NCBI GenBank assembly: GCA_963789165.1
Contig: CAWBJP010000010.1
Location: 248,001 to 312,000, forward strand
Direction of reading: 5' to 3'
DNA from: CAWBJP01 sp963789165
Lineage (GTDB): Bacteria > Actinomycetota > Acidimicrobiia > IMCC26256 > BP-133
Length of the DNA: 64,000 bases
In this document: in pieces, positions 1 through 7,591 of the stretch
Numbering within the stretch: position 1 is the stretch's first letter
Layout of the letters: each line of letters starts with the position of its first letter
Notes under the pieces: generated by a model
What the model was told of the DNA's origin: nothing
The model's database searches: none
What the model saw: only the letters and a program-made list of their open reading frames with translations
Program-made: the position numbers and the translations under genes

Positions 1-46
1 CGAAGCCCGACTGCCGCCCGTCCCAGCGCGAATACCGGTACACCAC
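1..46 (-). CDS. von Willebrand factor A domain protein, N-terminal start only
   Basis: Only the first 15 codons are inside the window. From a GTG at 46 the minus strand reads VVYRYSRWDGRQSGF. The YRYSRWDG stretch resembles the start of the vWA-domain proteins that actinobacteria encode next to MoxR-type ATPases. It begins 10 bases after the stop of the small membrane protein at 57-284, in the same direction as the ATPase at 299-1696. The three would then form the common arrangement of a AAA+ ATPase with a vWA partner. This rests on a very short peptide plus context. The neighbouring sequence would settle it. Confidence 0.5.
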   Translation of the reverse strand, partial: MVYRYSRWDGRQSGF

Positions 47-56
47 GCCAGCGACC

Positions 57-284
57 TTAGGCCGTGCCGCCACTCCCGCTGTCCTCCGGAGGAGGTCGGC
101 GGCGCAGCAGGAACCAGGCGGCGATGGGTACGACGATGAACACCACCAGGAGCGTGTTCACCGTCCCCTGCCAGCGTTCGCTGACCACGGACGACAGGTA
201 GATCAGGATCGGGAGCCCGAACACGAGGGCGACGACGGCCCCGCCGGCGGCGATGCGCACAGCCGGCGGGCGATCGGTCGGCAT
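57..284 (-). CDS. small two-helix membrane protein
   Basis: This is a 75-residue protein with two hydrophobic segments, about residues 10-32 and 42-60. They are joined by a short polar loop (SERWQGT) and followed by an Arg/Pro-rich tail (LLRRRPPPEDSG). I do not recognise a named family. It lies between the MoxR-type ATPase upstream and a probable vWA-protein start downstream, with gaps of only 14 and 10 bases, so it is probably co-transcribed. It could be a membrane anchor for that pair, but that is inferred from position alone. Confidence 0.6.
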   Translation of the reverse strand: MPTDRPPAVRIAAGGAVVALVFGLPILIYLSSVVSERWQGTVNTLLVVFIVVPIAAWFLLRRRPPPEDSGSGGTA

Positions 285-298
285 GCCGGCAGCTCGGG

Positions 299-1696
299 TC
301 AGCCCCGGCCGCGGTAGGTGGCCCGCGGGCCGTACGCGTCCTTGTTGAGACGCTTGGAGAGATGGAGGCCCTCGAGGACCAGCTCCACGGCGGAAGCCAC
401 CTCGGCGGGGGCTTCCCCGACGCCGAGGTCGGACAGCACACCCTTGACGCCCGGGAGATCGGCCAGCGCGGCGTAGGCGGCCGAGGGCACGTCCTCACCC
501 GTCTCCACCTCGAGGCCGTCGTCGAAGGCGGCCACCAGGTCACGCAGGGATTCGGGGCGGCAGTGGGCCCGGAAGGTCTCCAGCACCGCCGACTTCACCA
601 GCCGCTCGACGATCTCAGCGTCCCTCCCCTCCTCCAGCGCTTCGATCTCCACCTTGCCGGCGGTGGAGGCGGCCAGGGCGGGCAGGTCCGAGACCCGGGG
701 CACGGCTTCCTTCTCTCCGATGCGCAGGGCCCGGCGCAGGGCGTTGGCGGCCAGCGTCTCCTGGTTGGCGATGGACAGGCGGACCGAGACGCCGGAGCGC
801 TGGTTGACGTGGGACGACCGCCGGGCCGCCTGGGTGATGGCCGCCACCAGCTCGGCCATGAAAGCGGGGACGGACACCCGCACGCCTTCGGCGTCGACCA
901 CCCGGGACTCGAGGGCCACCACGGCCATCTCCGCTTCCACGTCCTGCGGGTAGTGGGTGCGGATCTGGGCCCCGAAACGGTCCTTGAGCGGGGTGATGAT
1001 CCGGCCCCGGTTGGTGTAGTCCTCCGGGTTGGCCGACGCCACCAGCATCACGTCCAGGGGCAGGCGCACCTTGTAGCCCCGGATCTGGACGTCGCGCTCC
1101 TCCAGCACGTTGAGCAGGCCGACCTGGATGCGCTCGGCCAGGTCGGGCAACTCGTTGATGGCGAAGATGCCGCGGTTGGTGCGGGGCACCAGGCCGTAGT
1201 GGATGGTCAGCTCGTCGGCTAGGTAACGCCCCTCGGCCACCCGGATGGGGTCGACCTCGCCGATGAGGTCGGCGATGGAGGTGTCGGGCGTGGCCAGCTT
1301 CTCGCCGAAGCGGGTCGAGCGGTGCACCCACTCGACGGGCGTGTCGTCGCCCCGCTCCGCCACCAGGTCCCGGGCCGCCCGGGAGATGGGACCGTAGGGA
1401 TCGTCGTTGATCTCACTGCCCGCCACCACCGGCGTCCACTCGTCCAACAGGGCGACGAGGGACCGGATGATGCGGGTCTTGGCCTGGCCCCGCTCTCCCA
1501 GCAGGATCATGTCGTGACCGGCCAGGAGGGCGTTCTCCAGCGCAGGCAGGACGGTGTCGTCGTAGCCCACGAGCCCGTCCACCACCGGCTCTCCGGCGGC
1601 CATGCGGGCCATGGCGTTGCGCCGCACCTCGTCCTTGACCGGGCGCGACACCCACCCACTGCGGCGTAGCTCTCCCAGGCTCTGCGGGCGGTCCAT
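299..1696 (-). CDS. MoxR/magnesium-chelatase-type AAA+ ATPase
   Basis: This is a 465-residue AAA+ ATPase of the MoxR/BchI-like class. The Walker A region is degenerate (LLGERGQAKTRIIRSL). Walker B is GIFAINELPDL, followed by LLNVLEERDVQIRGY and the sensor segment VASANPEDYTNRGR. Such proteins usually act with a vWA-domain partner as a chaperone that inserts metals or activates enzymes. I chose the ATG at 1696 (MDRPQSLGEL): the open frame runs 68 codons further upstream, but that part is low-complexity Arg/Pro/Gly sequence overlapping the downstream end of the glyoxalase gene. It is probably the first gene of a short operon with the next two genes to the left. Confidence 0.85.
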   Translation of the reverse strand: MDRPQSLGELRRSGWVSRPVKDEVRRNAMARMAAGEPVVDGLVGYDDTVLPALENALLAGHDMILLGERGQAKTRIIRSLVALLDEWTPVVAGSEINDDPYGPISRAARDLVAERGDDTPVEWVHRSTRFGEKLATPDTSIADLIGEVDPIRVAEGRYLADELTIHYGLVPRTNRGIFAINELPDLAERIQVGLLNVLEERDVQIRGYKVRLPLDVMLVASANPEDYTNRGRIITPLKDRFGAQIRTHYPQDVEAEMAVVALESRVVDAEGVRVSVPAFMAELVAAITQAARRSSHVNQRSGVSVRLSIANQETLAANALRRALRIGEKEAVPRVSDLPALAASTAGKVEIEALEEGRDAEIVERLVKSAVLETFRAHCRPESLRDLVAAFDDGLEVETGEDVPSAAYAALADLPGVKGVLSDLGVGEAPAEVASAVELVLEGLHLSKRLNKDAYGPRATYRGRG

Positions 1697-1740
1697 GCAT
1701 GCTCCCCAGTTGAGGCGACGGGACCCGGGAGAGTACCCGC

Positions 1741-2121
1741 TCAACCTCTCGAATCGCGCCGCAGGGGATGGCCCTCGGGAACCTGGACGAGGACGAGCAG
1801 GACACCGTCGGGATCGCGGAGCCGGGCCTCCCGCAGACCCCAGGCCTTGTCCACGGGAGCCTCCACCTGGTCGACACCGGCGGCCGCCAGCCGGTCCCAT
1901 TCGGCGTCGATGTCGCGGACCTGGAGCCAGAGCGAGATCTTGTCGCCCGAAACCCGCGGCGCCCCGCTCCCCGACAGCTCCAGATAACCGCCCCCCAGGA
2001 AGAAGACGGCTCCTCCGGCGTACTCCCGGAAGAGATGCAGGCCGAGGGTGTGGGCGTAGAAGTCGCAGGACCGTGCGAAGTCGACCGGTTTCAGCAGCAC
2101 CCGGGAGGCAAGGACTTCCAC
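1741..2121 (-). CDS. VOC-family glyoxalase-like protein
   Basis: This is a 126-residue vicinal-oxygen-chelate fold protein. The N-terminal beta-alpha unit covers LKPVDFARSCDFYAHTLG and GGAVFFLGGGYLEL. The C-terminal unit includes AWGLREARLRDPDGVLLVLV, ending in the usual acidic metal-ligand region before VQVPEG. Members bind a metal and range from glyoxalases to dioxygenases and resistance proteins; no substrate can be named here. The GTG start at 2121 lies 2 bases after the stop of the upstream hydrolase gene, so the two are probably translated from one message. Confidence 0.78.
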   Translation of the reverse strand: MEVLASRVLLKPVDFARSCDFYAHTLGLHLFREYAGGAVFFLGGGYLELSGSGAPRVSGDKISLWLQVRDIDAEWDRLAAAGVDQVEAPVDKAWGLREARLRDPDGVLLVLVQVPEGHPLRRDSRG

Positions 2122-2123
2122 GG

Positions 2124-3044
2124 CTAGCGGGGAAGATCGAGGCCGGAGAGAAAGCGGAGCAGCACCTCGTTGGTCTCGGCCGGCCGCTCCTGCTGGATCC
2201 AGTGGCCGGCGCCGGGGAGCAGGACCGACTCCCGCATCCCGGGCACCCAGTCCGCCATCGCCTCGGCGGGGATGAAGCTCAACACGGGATCCCGCTCGCC
2301 GGCCAGGAACACCGTCGGGGTCTCGACCTTGGCCGCGGCGGTCTTCTCCGTCAGCTCCCAGTTGCGGTCGAAGTTGCGGTACCAGTTGAGCCCGCCGGTG
2401 AAGCCGGTGCGGCGGAACTCGGCCTCGTAGACGGCGAACTCCTCCTCCGACATCCACCTCGGCACCTTCGGCGCCTTGCCCGTGCCATCGAAGACGTCGG
2501 GGGTCATGCGCCGCCACACGAAGCGCAGGCTGGCGCCCGGGTCAGCGTTGAGCTGGGCGTCGGCCACGCCCGGCGTCTGGAAATGGAGCATGTAGAAGAA
2601 CTGATCCTTGAACTGCTCCTTCCACATCTCGGTCGGCGGGCGGGGCGACCGGGGCCAGAACGGCACGCTGAGGGCGGCGAGTCCGGAGAGCCGTTCGGGA
2701 GCCGTCTGAGCCATGTGCCAGGCCACCATGGCACCCCAGTCGTGTCCCACCACCACCGCCCGCTCCACGCCCAGGGCGTCGAGCAGGCCGGTCAGGTCGC
2801 CGGCCAGGTGGATGATGTCGTAGTCCTCCAACGGCTCGGGCCGGCCACTGCGCCCGTAGCCGCGCTGGTCGGGGGCCACGGCGCGGTAGCCGGCGGCGGC
2901 CAGCGCCGGCAGCTGGTGGCGCCACGAGAACCACAGCTCGGGGAAGCCGTGGCAGCACAGCACCACCGGTCCGGTGCCCGCCTCGGCCACGTGCAGCTCG
3001 ATTCCACCGACGTCCACCTGACGGTGGGTGACCTCAGTCGTCAT
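2124..3044 (-). CDS. alpha/beta hydrolase, epoxide-hydrolase-like
   Basis: This is a 306-residue alpha/beta hydrolase. The oxyanion-hole motif HGFPE (near residue 33) and the nucleophile elbow VGHDWGA with Asp as nucleophile are typical of soluble epoxide hydrolases. The catalytic His is in GAGHWIQQERP near the C-terminus, and a cap domain with several Tyr and Trp residues lies between. The ATG at 3044 (MTTEVTHRQV) fits the family length. The open frame extends 65 codons upstream into the GH2 gene, and that part does not look like protein. The gene diverges from the GH2 gene across 34 bases. The physiological substrate is unknown. Confidence 0.85.
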   Translation of the reverse strand: MTTEVTHRQVDVGGIELHVAEAGTGPVVLCCHGFPELWFSWRHQLPALAAAGYRAVAPDQRGYGRSGRPEPLEDYDIIHLAGDLTGLLDALGVERAVVVGHDWGAMVAWHMAQTAPERLSGLAALSVPFWPRSPRPPTEMWKEQFKDQFFYMLHFQTPGVADAQLNADPGASLRFVWRRMTPDVFDGTGKAPKVPRWMSEEEFAVYEAEFRRTGFTGGLNWYRNFDRNWELTEKTAAAKVETPTVFLAGERDPVLSFIPAEAMADWVPGMRESVLLPGAGHWIQQERPAETNEVLLRFLSGLDLPR

Positions 3045-3078
3045 CAGCGCCGAGCCTAGGTCGTAACCTCCGCAGGCA

Positions 3079-5238
3079 ATGACCCTCCCCGCCCACCCGC
3101 CGGCGACCCTCCCCGCCCACCCGCCGGCGACCCTCCCCGTCGACCTCTCGGGCACGTGGCGCCTCCAGGAGGCGGAGGGCGATCTGCACCAGCGCTTCAC
3201 CGATCCCGACTTCGACGACTCGGCCTGGACGGACGCCACGGTGCCGGGGCACTGGCGTTCCGTGCCCGGATTCGAAGGCTCCGACGGCCCGGTGCTCTAC
3301 CGCCGCCGGTTCCGGATCGAGGAGGAGCCTCCCGGCGAGCGTTCCTTCCTCGTCCTCGAAGGGGTCTTCTACTACGGCGACGTGTGGCTCGACGGCGCCT
3401 ACCTCGGCGCCACCGAGGGCTACTTCGCCCCCCACGCCTTCGAGGTCACCGAGGCTCTGGCCGCGACTGACGAACACGTCCTGGCCATCGAGGTGGCGTG
3501 CCCTCCGGAGCGCGACGGATCGGCCAAGCGCATGGTCACGGGCGTCTTCTCCCACTGGGACAACCTCGACCCCACCTGGAACCCGGGCGGACTGTGGCGC
3601 CCCGTGCACATCACCGGCAGCGGTCCGGTGCGCCTGGCCCGGCTCCGGGCCCTGTGCACCGAAGCCACCGAGGACCGGGGTCGGATCACCATCGACCTGA
3701 CCCTCGACGCCGCCGCCGGCCCGGCCACCGCCCGGCTGGGGGCCCGCCTCACCGGGCCCGGCGTCGACCATGCCGCGGAACGGGAACAGACCCTGGCCGC
3801 GGGCGAGAACCACCTCTCGTGGACCCTGGAGGTGGACCACCCGCCCCGGTGGTGGCCATGGCGCTACGGCGACCAGCCGCTCTGCGACCTGGAGATCGAG
3901 GTGGAGGTGGACGGCGCCCGCAGCGATGGCCGTCGCCTGCGCACCGCTTTCCGGGAGCTGCGCCTGGACAACTGGCGCCTGCACGTGAACGGGGAGCGGG
4001 TCTTCGTGATGGGCTCCAACCAGGGACCCAACCGCATGGCTCTGGGCGAAGCGACGGCCACCGACCTGGCCGACGACGTCGCCCGGGCCCGGGAGGCCAA
4101 TCTCGACATGGTGCGTCTGCACGCCCATGTCAGCCGGCCGGAGCTCTACGCGGCCGCCGACGAGACCGGCATCCTGTTGTGGCAGGACCTCCCCCTGCAG
4201 TGGGGCTACACCCGCGGCGTCCGCAAGCCGGCTGCGGCCCAGGCCCGGGCGCTGGTGGATCTGGTCGGGCACCACCCCAGCGTGGCCCTGTGGTGCGGAC
4301 ACAACGAGCCCTTCCCGGGTCCGTCGGGGGATGAGGAGGCGGTGCCGCGCAGCCGGGCCCGGGCCGCGGCCTCCGTGCTGCTCCCCACCTGGAACAAGGA
4401 CGTGCTGGACCGCTCTGTGGCCCGGGCCCTGTCCCGGGCCGACCCCACCCGGCCGGTGGTGGACCATTCGGGCGTGCTTCCCGGCGTGATCCGCTCGGGC
4501 ACCGACAGCCACCTCTACCTGGGCTGGTACAGCGGGGCCATGGGTGATTTGGCCGACACGCTGCGGCGCTGGCCCCGCCTGGGCCGCTTCGTCTCGGAGT
4601 TCGGCGCCCAGGCCGTCCCCGGCTCGGCCGACTTCATGGATCCGAAACGCTGGCCCCACCTCGACTGGCCCGGCCTGGCCGGCCGTCACTGCCTCCAGAA
4701 GCGGATCTTCGACCGTGTCGTTCCCCCCGACGAGTACGCCACCTTCGACGACTGGCGGGCCGCCACCCAGGCCTACCAGGCCGCCCTCATCCAGCTGCAG
4801 GCCGAAGACCTGCGCCGCTTGAAGTACCGCCCCACGGGCGGGTTCCTCCACTTCTGTTTCGCCGACGGCGCTCCGGGGGTGACCTGGTCGGTGGTCGACC
4901 ACGACCGGATCCCCAAGGCCGGGCACGGTGCCCTGACCGCGGCCTGCCGCAGCGTGCTGCCCATGCTCGATCCCCGCACCGGTGCGCTGCACGTGGCCAA
5001 CGAGCTCCGCCGGCCCCTCCCCGGGGCGGTGGTGGAGGCGAGGATCGGGGGCCGGGAGTGGCGCTTCACCGGCGACGTCGCCGCCGACTCCCTGTCCTTC
5101 GTCGGGCGGGTGGAGATACCGGAGGAGTCGTCAGCCGCCGAGATCACCTTGACCCACGACGAGGTGGGCACCGTGGTGAACCGCTATGACTCGACGGTCT
5201 TGGCCGCGGCCAGCTGCGGGCGGATGAACAGCAGGTAG
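3079..5238 (+). CDS. glycoside hydrolase family 2 protein (beta-galactosidase/mannosidase-like)
   Basis: This is a 719-residue GH2 enzyme. It has an N-terminal sugar-binding domain (FRIEEEPPGERSFLVLEG, DVWLDGAYLG), an Ig-like sandwich (about 180-290) and a TIM barrel. The expected catalytic residues are visible: the acid/base Glu in LWCGHNEPF (about residue 413) and the nucleophile Glu in FVSEFGAQA (about residue 508). The barrel motif NLDMVRLHAHVSRPELYAAAD is typical of beta-mannosidase, glucuronidase and galactosidase relatives. No signal peptide is seen, so it is probably cytoplasmic. Translation starts just before a 24-bp tandem repeat that encodes a Pro/Ala-rich lead-in, so the true start could lie later, near VDLSGTWRL. 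Confidence 0.85.
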   Translation: MTLPAHPPATLPAHPPATLPVDLSGTWRLQEAEGDLHQRFTDPDFDDSAWTDATVPGHWRSVPGFEGSDGPVLYRRRFRIEEEPPGERSFLVLEGVFYYGDVWLDGAYLGATEGYFAPHAFEVTEALAATDEHVLAIEVACPPERDGSAKRMVTGVFSHWDNLDPTWNPGGLWRPVHITGSGPVRLARLRALCTEATEDRGRITIDLTLDAAAGPATARLGARLTGPGVDHAAEREQTLAAGENHLSWTLEVDHPPRWWPWRYGDQPLCDLEIEVEVDGARSDGRRLRTAFRELRLDNWRLHVNGERVFVMGSNQGPNRMALGEATATDLADDVARAREANLDMVRLHAHVSRPELYAAADETGILLWQDLPLQWGYTRGVRKPAAAQARALVDLVGHHPSVALWCGHNEPFPGPSGDEEAVPRSRARAAASVLLPTWNKDVLDRSVARALSRADPTRPVVDHSGVLPGVIRSGTDSHLYLGWYSGAMGDLADTLRRWPRLGRFVSEFGAQAVPGSADFMDPKRWPHLDWPGLAGRHCLQKRIFDRVVPPDEYATFDDWRAATQAYQAALIQLQAEDLRRLKYRPTGGFLHFCFADGAPGVTWSVVDHDRIPKAGHGALTAACRSVLPMLDPRTGALHVANELRRPLPGAVVEARIGGREWRFTGDVAADSLSFVGRVEIPEESSAAEITLTHDEVGTVVNRYDSTVLAAASCGRMNSR
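3082..3138 (+). repeat. 24-bp direct repeat at the GH2 start
   Basis: Two identical 24-base units (3082-3105 and 3106-3129) and a 9-base third partial unit (3130-3138) begin directly after the GH2 start codon. Each unit encodes TLPAHPPA, so changes in copy number keep the frame. Confidence 0.9.
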
Positions 5239-5240
5239 GT

Positions 5241-5786
5241 TCAGCCAGCGAGGATCGTCGCGGCGAGCGCGATCCGATGGTCCTTCGCCCAGGGTGGCCC
5301 CAACCTGGCCCGAGGACCCTGCAGCACCTGATCGGCCTGCTCGGACAGCATGCTGACGGCCTGCCCCAGAACTTTCTTCGCGTCATAGAGGTGGACTTCC
5401 CAGCCCCGGGCGTGGGCGAGCTCGGAGAGCACCTGGCGATACATGATGGCGTCGGCGCGGGCCTCATATGGTGCGCGACGTTGGACGGCGATGTCGTCGG
5501 GGAAGTCCAGGGGCCAGGTTCGGAGCGAGATCGACACGACCGGCTCGGGCAGCGCGGTCTCGATTTCGTCGAGCGCAGCCGATGTCGCCCGAACGACCGA
5601 CGTTCGCACCTTCGCGACCAGCGCGACGGTGCCGGCGACATCGAGACGGTGGCCCTCGTAGTGAATCGGTGCTGCCGGCAGGCCGGGCTCGATTAGCTCG
5701 ATCCGGCGGCGGTCCACGACCTTGTGGTCAGCTGACGCCGTCACGGCAACGGCCCAGCCGAAATGATCGGCAATGCCCAGACGCAT
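5241..5786 (-). CDS. conserved hypothetical protein
   Basis: This is a 181-residue protein starting MRLGIADHFGWAVAVTASAD. It continues with HKVVDRRRIELIEPG and a helical middle (VRTSVVRATSAALDEIE). It resembles a family of actinobacterial proteins of unknown function; I cannot assign an activity. I took the ATG at 5786 because the longer upstream frame runs through the divergent glyoxalase-like gene. Its base composition is less GC-rich than the surroundings, as is its divergent partner at 5848, suggesting the pair arrived together by transfer. Confidence 0.7.
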   Translation of the reverse strand: MRLGIADHFGWAVAVTASADHKVVDRRRIELIEPGLPAAPIHYEGHRLDVAGTVALVAKVRTSVVRATSAALDEIETALPEPVVSISLRTWPLDFPDDIAVQRRAPYEARADAIMYRQVLSELAHARGWEVHLYDAKKVLGQAVSMLSEQADQVLQGPRARLGPPWAKDHRIALAATILAG

Positions 5787-5847
5787 GTCACCAATATTGT
5801 CCGGGGCAACTCCAGGAGCTCGTGGATACCGCACGTACTGTGGCGGC

Positions 5848-6231
5848 ATGGCGACACATTGGACGCTCGGTTGCGACGCGGCCGACCCGCATCGAATTGC
5901 TGAGTTCTGGGCGTTCGCGCTCGGGTATGTGGCTGAGCCGGGGTACAACGACCCAGACGGCGCTTCAATCATCGACCCGGACGGCGCGGGCCCGGCCATC
6001 GGCTTCCTGAGGGTGCCCGAGCACAAGACAGCCAAGAACAGAATGCACATCGATATCCGGGTGGCAGGCGAGCCGCCATGGAACCTGGTCGAGCGCGAGC
6101 AACTCATCCTTGCGAAAGCAGCCGAACTGGTCCGCGCCGGGGCTAGGACTGTCCGTGAGGAGTCCTACGGTGAGCACCTTGACCATGTCGTGATGCTCGA
6201 TCCAGAAGGCAACGAGTTCTGCGTCGCGTGA
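5848..6231 (+). CDS. glyoxalase-like VOC domain protein
   Basis: This is a 127-residue protein of the glyoxalase-like type common in actinobacteria. It starts MATHWTLGCDAADPHRIAEF, with IGFLRVPEHKTAKNRMHIDI in the middle and DHVVMLDPEGNEFCVA at the end. The His-containing KNRMHIDI strand and the Glu in DPEGNEF are the usual ligand positions. The function is unknown. It diverges from the gene at 5241-5786 with 61 bases between starts, and both are less GC-rich than their neighbours. Confidence 0.8.
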   Translation: MATHWTLGCDAADPHRIAEFWAFALGYVAEPGYNDPDGASIIDPDGAGPAIGFLRVPEHKTAKNRMHIDIRVAGEPPWNLVEREQLILAKAAELVRAGARTVREESYGEHLDHVVMLDPEGNEFCVA

Positions 6232-6268
6232 CGGCGGTCTCTTAACTGTCCCGGACGACTCCGCATCC

Positions 6269-6766
6269 CTATTCCAGCGGCTGTTCGACCTCGTCGGGGC
6301 GGGGGCCCAGCCCTTCCCGGACCAGCGAGCGCACACAGGCGTTCCAGCGCAGGATGACGGAGTCGTCGCCCTCGGGGCGAATGGCCTCGGCCTGCTCGTA
6401 GAGGGTCATGGCATCCCGGAAGGCGCCGTAGGCGGAGCTGCGGGCCTTGCCCCGCTTCAGGTAGGCGCAGGCGTAGCGCTCCCACACCAGTCCGCCGTAG
6501 TAGGCCCGTTGGTACTCGTCGGTCAGCCGGGCCACGTGGGCCCGCACGTCCTGGGCCCCGCGGGCCCCTTGGGCGCCGAACTGATCGGTCATGGCCAGGA
6601 TGAGCATCACCAGCGCGGGCTGGTGGTCCTGGTCGGCCTCCAGGATGTCGAGGCAGATGCTCTCGGCCTGGTTGGGTTCGTTGAGCAACCGGTAGCGCTC
6701 CGCCTTGGCCAGCGCCTCGGGGATGGCCGCCTTCGAGATCCGCTTGAGCGCCGGCAGATCGGTCAA
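6269..6766 (-). CDS. hypothetical helical (TPR-like) protein at the end of the SDH operon
   Basis: This is a 165-residue, mostly helical protein. The segments EALAKAERYRLLNEPNQAES, DHQPALVMLILAMTDQFG and AFRDAMTLYEQAEAIRPEGD look like tetratricopeptide-type helix pairs. It probably starts at a TTG (6766) preceded by a G-rich ribosome site, 12 bases after the sdhB stop, so it is the last gene of the SDH operon. It may help assemble or tune the complex, but only position supports that. Confidence 0.7.
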   Translation of the reverse strand: MTDLPALKRISKAAIPEALAKAERYRLLNEPNQAESICLDILEADQDHQPALVMLILAMTDQFGAQGARGAQDVRAHVARLTDEYQRAYYGGLVWERYACAYLKRGKARSSAYGAFRDAMTLYEQAEAIRPEGDDSVILRWNACVRSLVREGLGPRPDEVEQPLE

Positions 6767-6778
6767 CCCCCCGCCCCC

Positions 6779-7591
6779 CTACTTGGTCTGGCTCAACAGC
6801 TTGCGGTTCTTGAACTTGCTCTTGATGTAGTCCCGGTTCATGAGCGAGATGAAGTCGATGGAGATCTCCTTGGGGCAGGCGGCCTCGCACTCGCCGTGGA
6901 GGGTGCAGCTGCCGAAGAACTCCTCCATCCGGTCGACCATGGCCTCCGTCCGCTCCCAGCGTTCGGCCTGGCCCTGGGGCAGCAGGTTGAGGTGGGCCAG
7001 CTTGGCCGACGTGAAGAGCTGGGCGGCGCCGTTGGGGCAGGCGGCCACACAGGCGCCACAGCCGATGCACGCCGCCGCCTCGAAGGCGGTGTCGGCCACC
7101 GGCTTGGGCACCGGCATCAGGTTGGCCTCCGGCGCGGAGCCGGTGTTGACGCTGATGTAGCCGCCGGCCTCCACGATGCGATCGAAGGCGCTGCGGTTCA
7201 CCACGAGGTCCTTCACCACCGGGAAAGCGGCTGCCCGCCACGGCTCGACCTCGATCACGACGCCGGTCTTGAACTGGCGCATGTGCAGCTGGCAGGTGGC
7301 CGTTCCCCGCTGGGGGCCGTGGGGCCGGCCGTTGATCATCACCCCGCACGACCCGCAGATCCCCTCCCGGCAGTCGTGCTCGAAGGCGACGGGCTCCTCG
7401 CCCCGCGCCACCAGGCGCTCGTTGAGGAGGTCGAGCATCTCCAGGAAGGACATGTCCTCGCTGACGCCCGGCATGTCGTACTCCACCATGGCGCCCGGGA
7501 CGTCGGGTGACGCCTGGCGCCAGATACGCAGCTTGAGATCAAGGGTGGGGCGGCCCGGGGGTGCGGGGGTGTCCCCCGCAGTCGACGGCAT
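6779..7591 (-). CDS. sdhB: succinate dehydrogenase/fumarate reductase iron-sulfur subunit (B-type complex)
   Basis: This is a 270-residue iron-sulfur subunit that passes electrons from the flavoprotein to the membrane quinone site. The [2Fe-2S] ligands are in CREGICGSC with a later Cys in TATCQLH. The [4Fe-4S] cluster is in CIGCGACVAACP, and the third cluster in GSCTLHGECEAACPKEI. It directly follows sdhA (stop and start adjacent, 7591/7592). The first 14 or so residues (MPSTAGDTPAPPGR) are encoded by a copy of the palindromic repeat family rather than by family-conserved sequence; homology starts near LDLKLRIWRQ. Confidence 0.93.
   Translation of the reverse strand: MPSTAGDTPAPPGRPTLDLKLRIWRQASPDVPGAMVEYDMPGVSEDMSFLEMLDLLNERLVARGEEPVAFEHDCREGICGSCGVMINGRPHGPQRGTATCQLHMRQFKTGVVIEVEPWRAAAFPVVKDLVVNRSAFDRIVEAGGYISVNTGSAPEANLMPVPKPVADTAFEAAACIGCGACVAACPNGAAQLFTSAKLAHLNLLPQGQAERWERTEAMVDRMEEFFGSCTLHGECEAACPKEISIDFISLMNRDYIKSKFKNRKLLSQTK
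7554..7581 (+). repeat. GC-rich palindromic repeat, copy in the sdhB 5' end
   Basis: This copy contains the core GGGGGTGTCCCCC preceded by CCCGGGGGTGC. Read on the minus strand it supplies the sdhB N-terminal residues AGDTPAPPG. Confidence 0.8.

Noticed and set aside
3034..4992. A 652-codon minus-strand frame
   Set aside because: It is antisense to the GH2 enzyme, whose catalytic motifs are intact on the plus strand.
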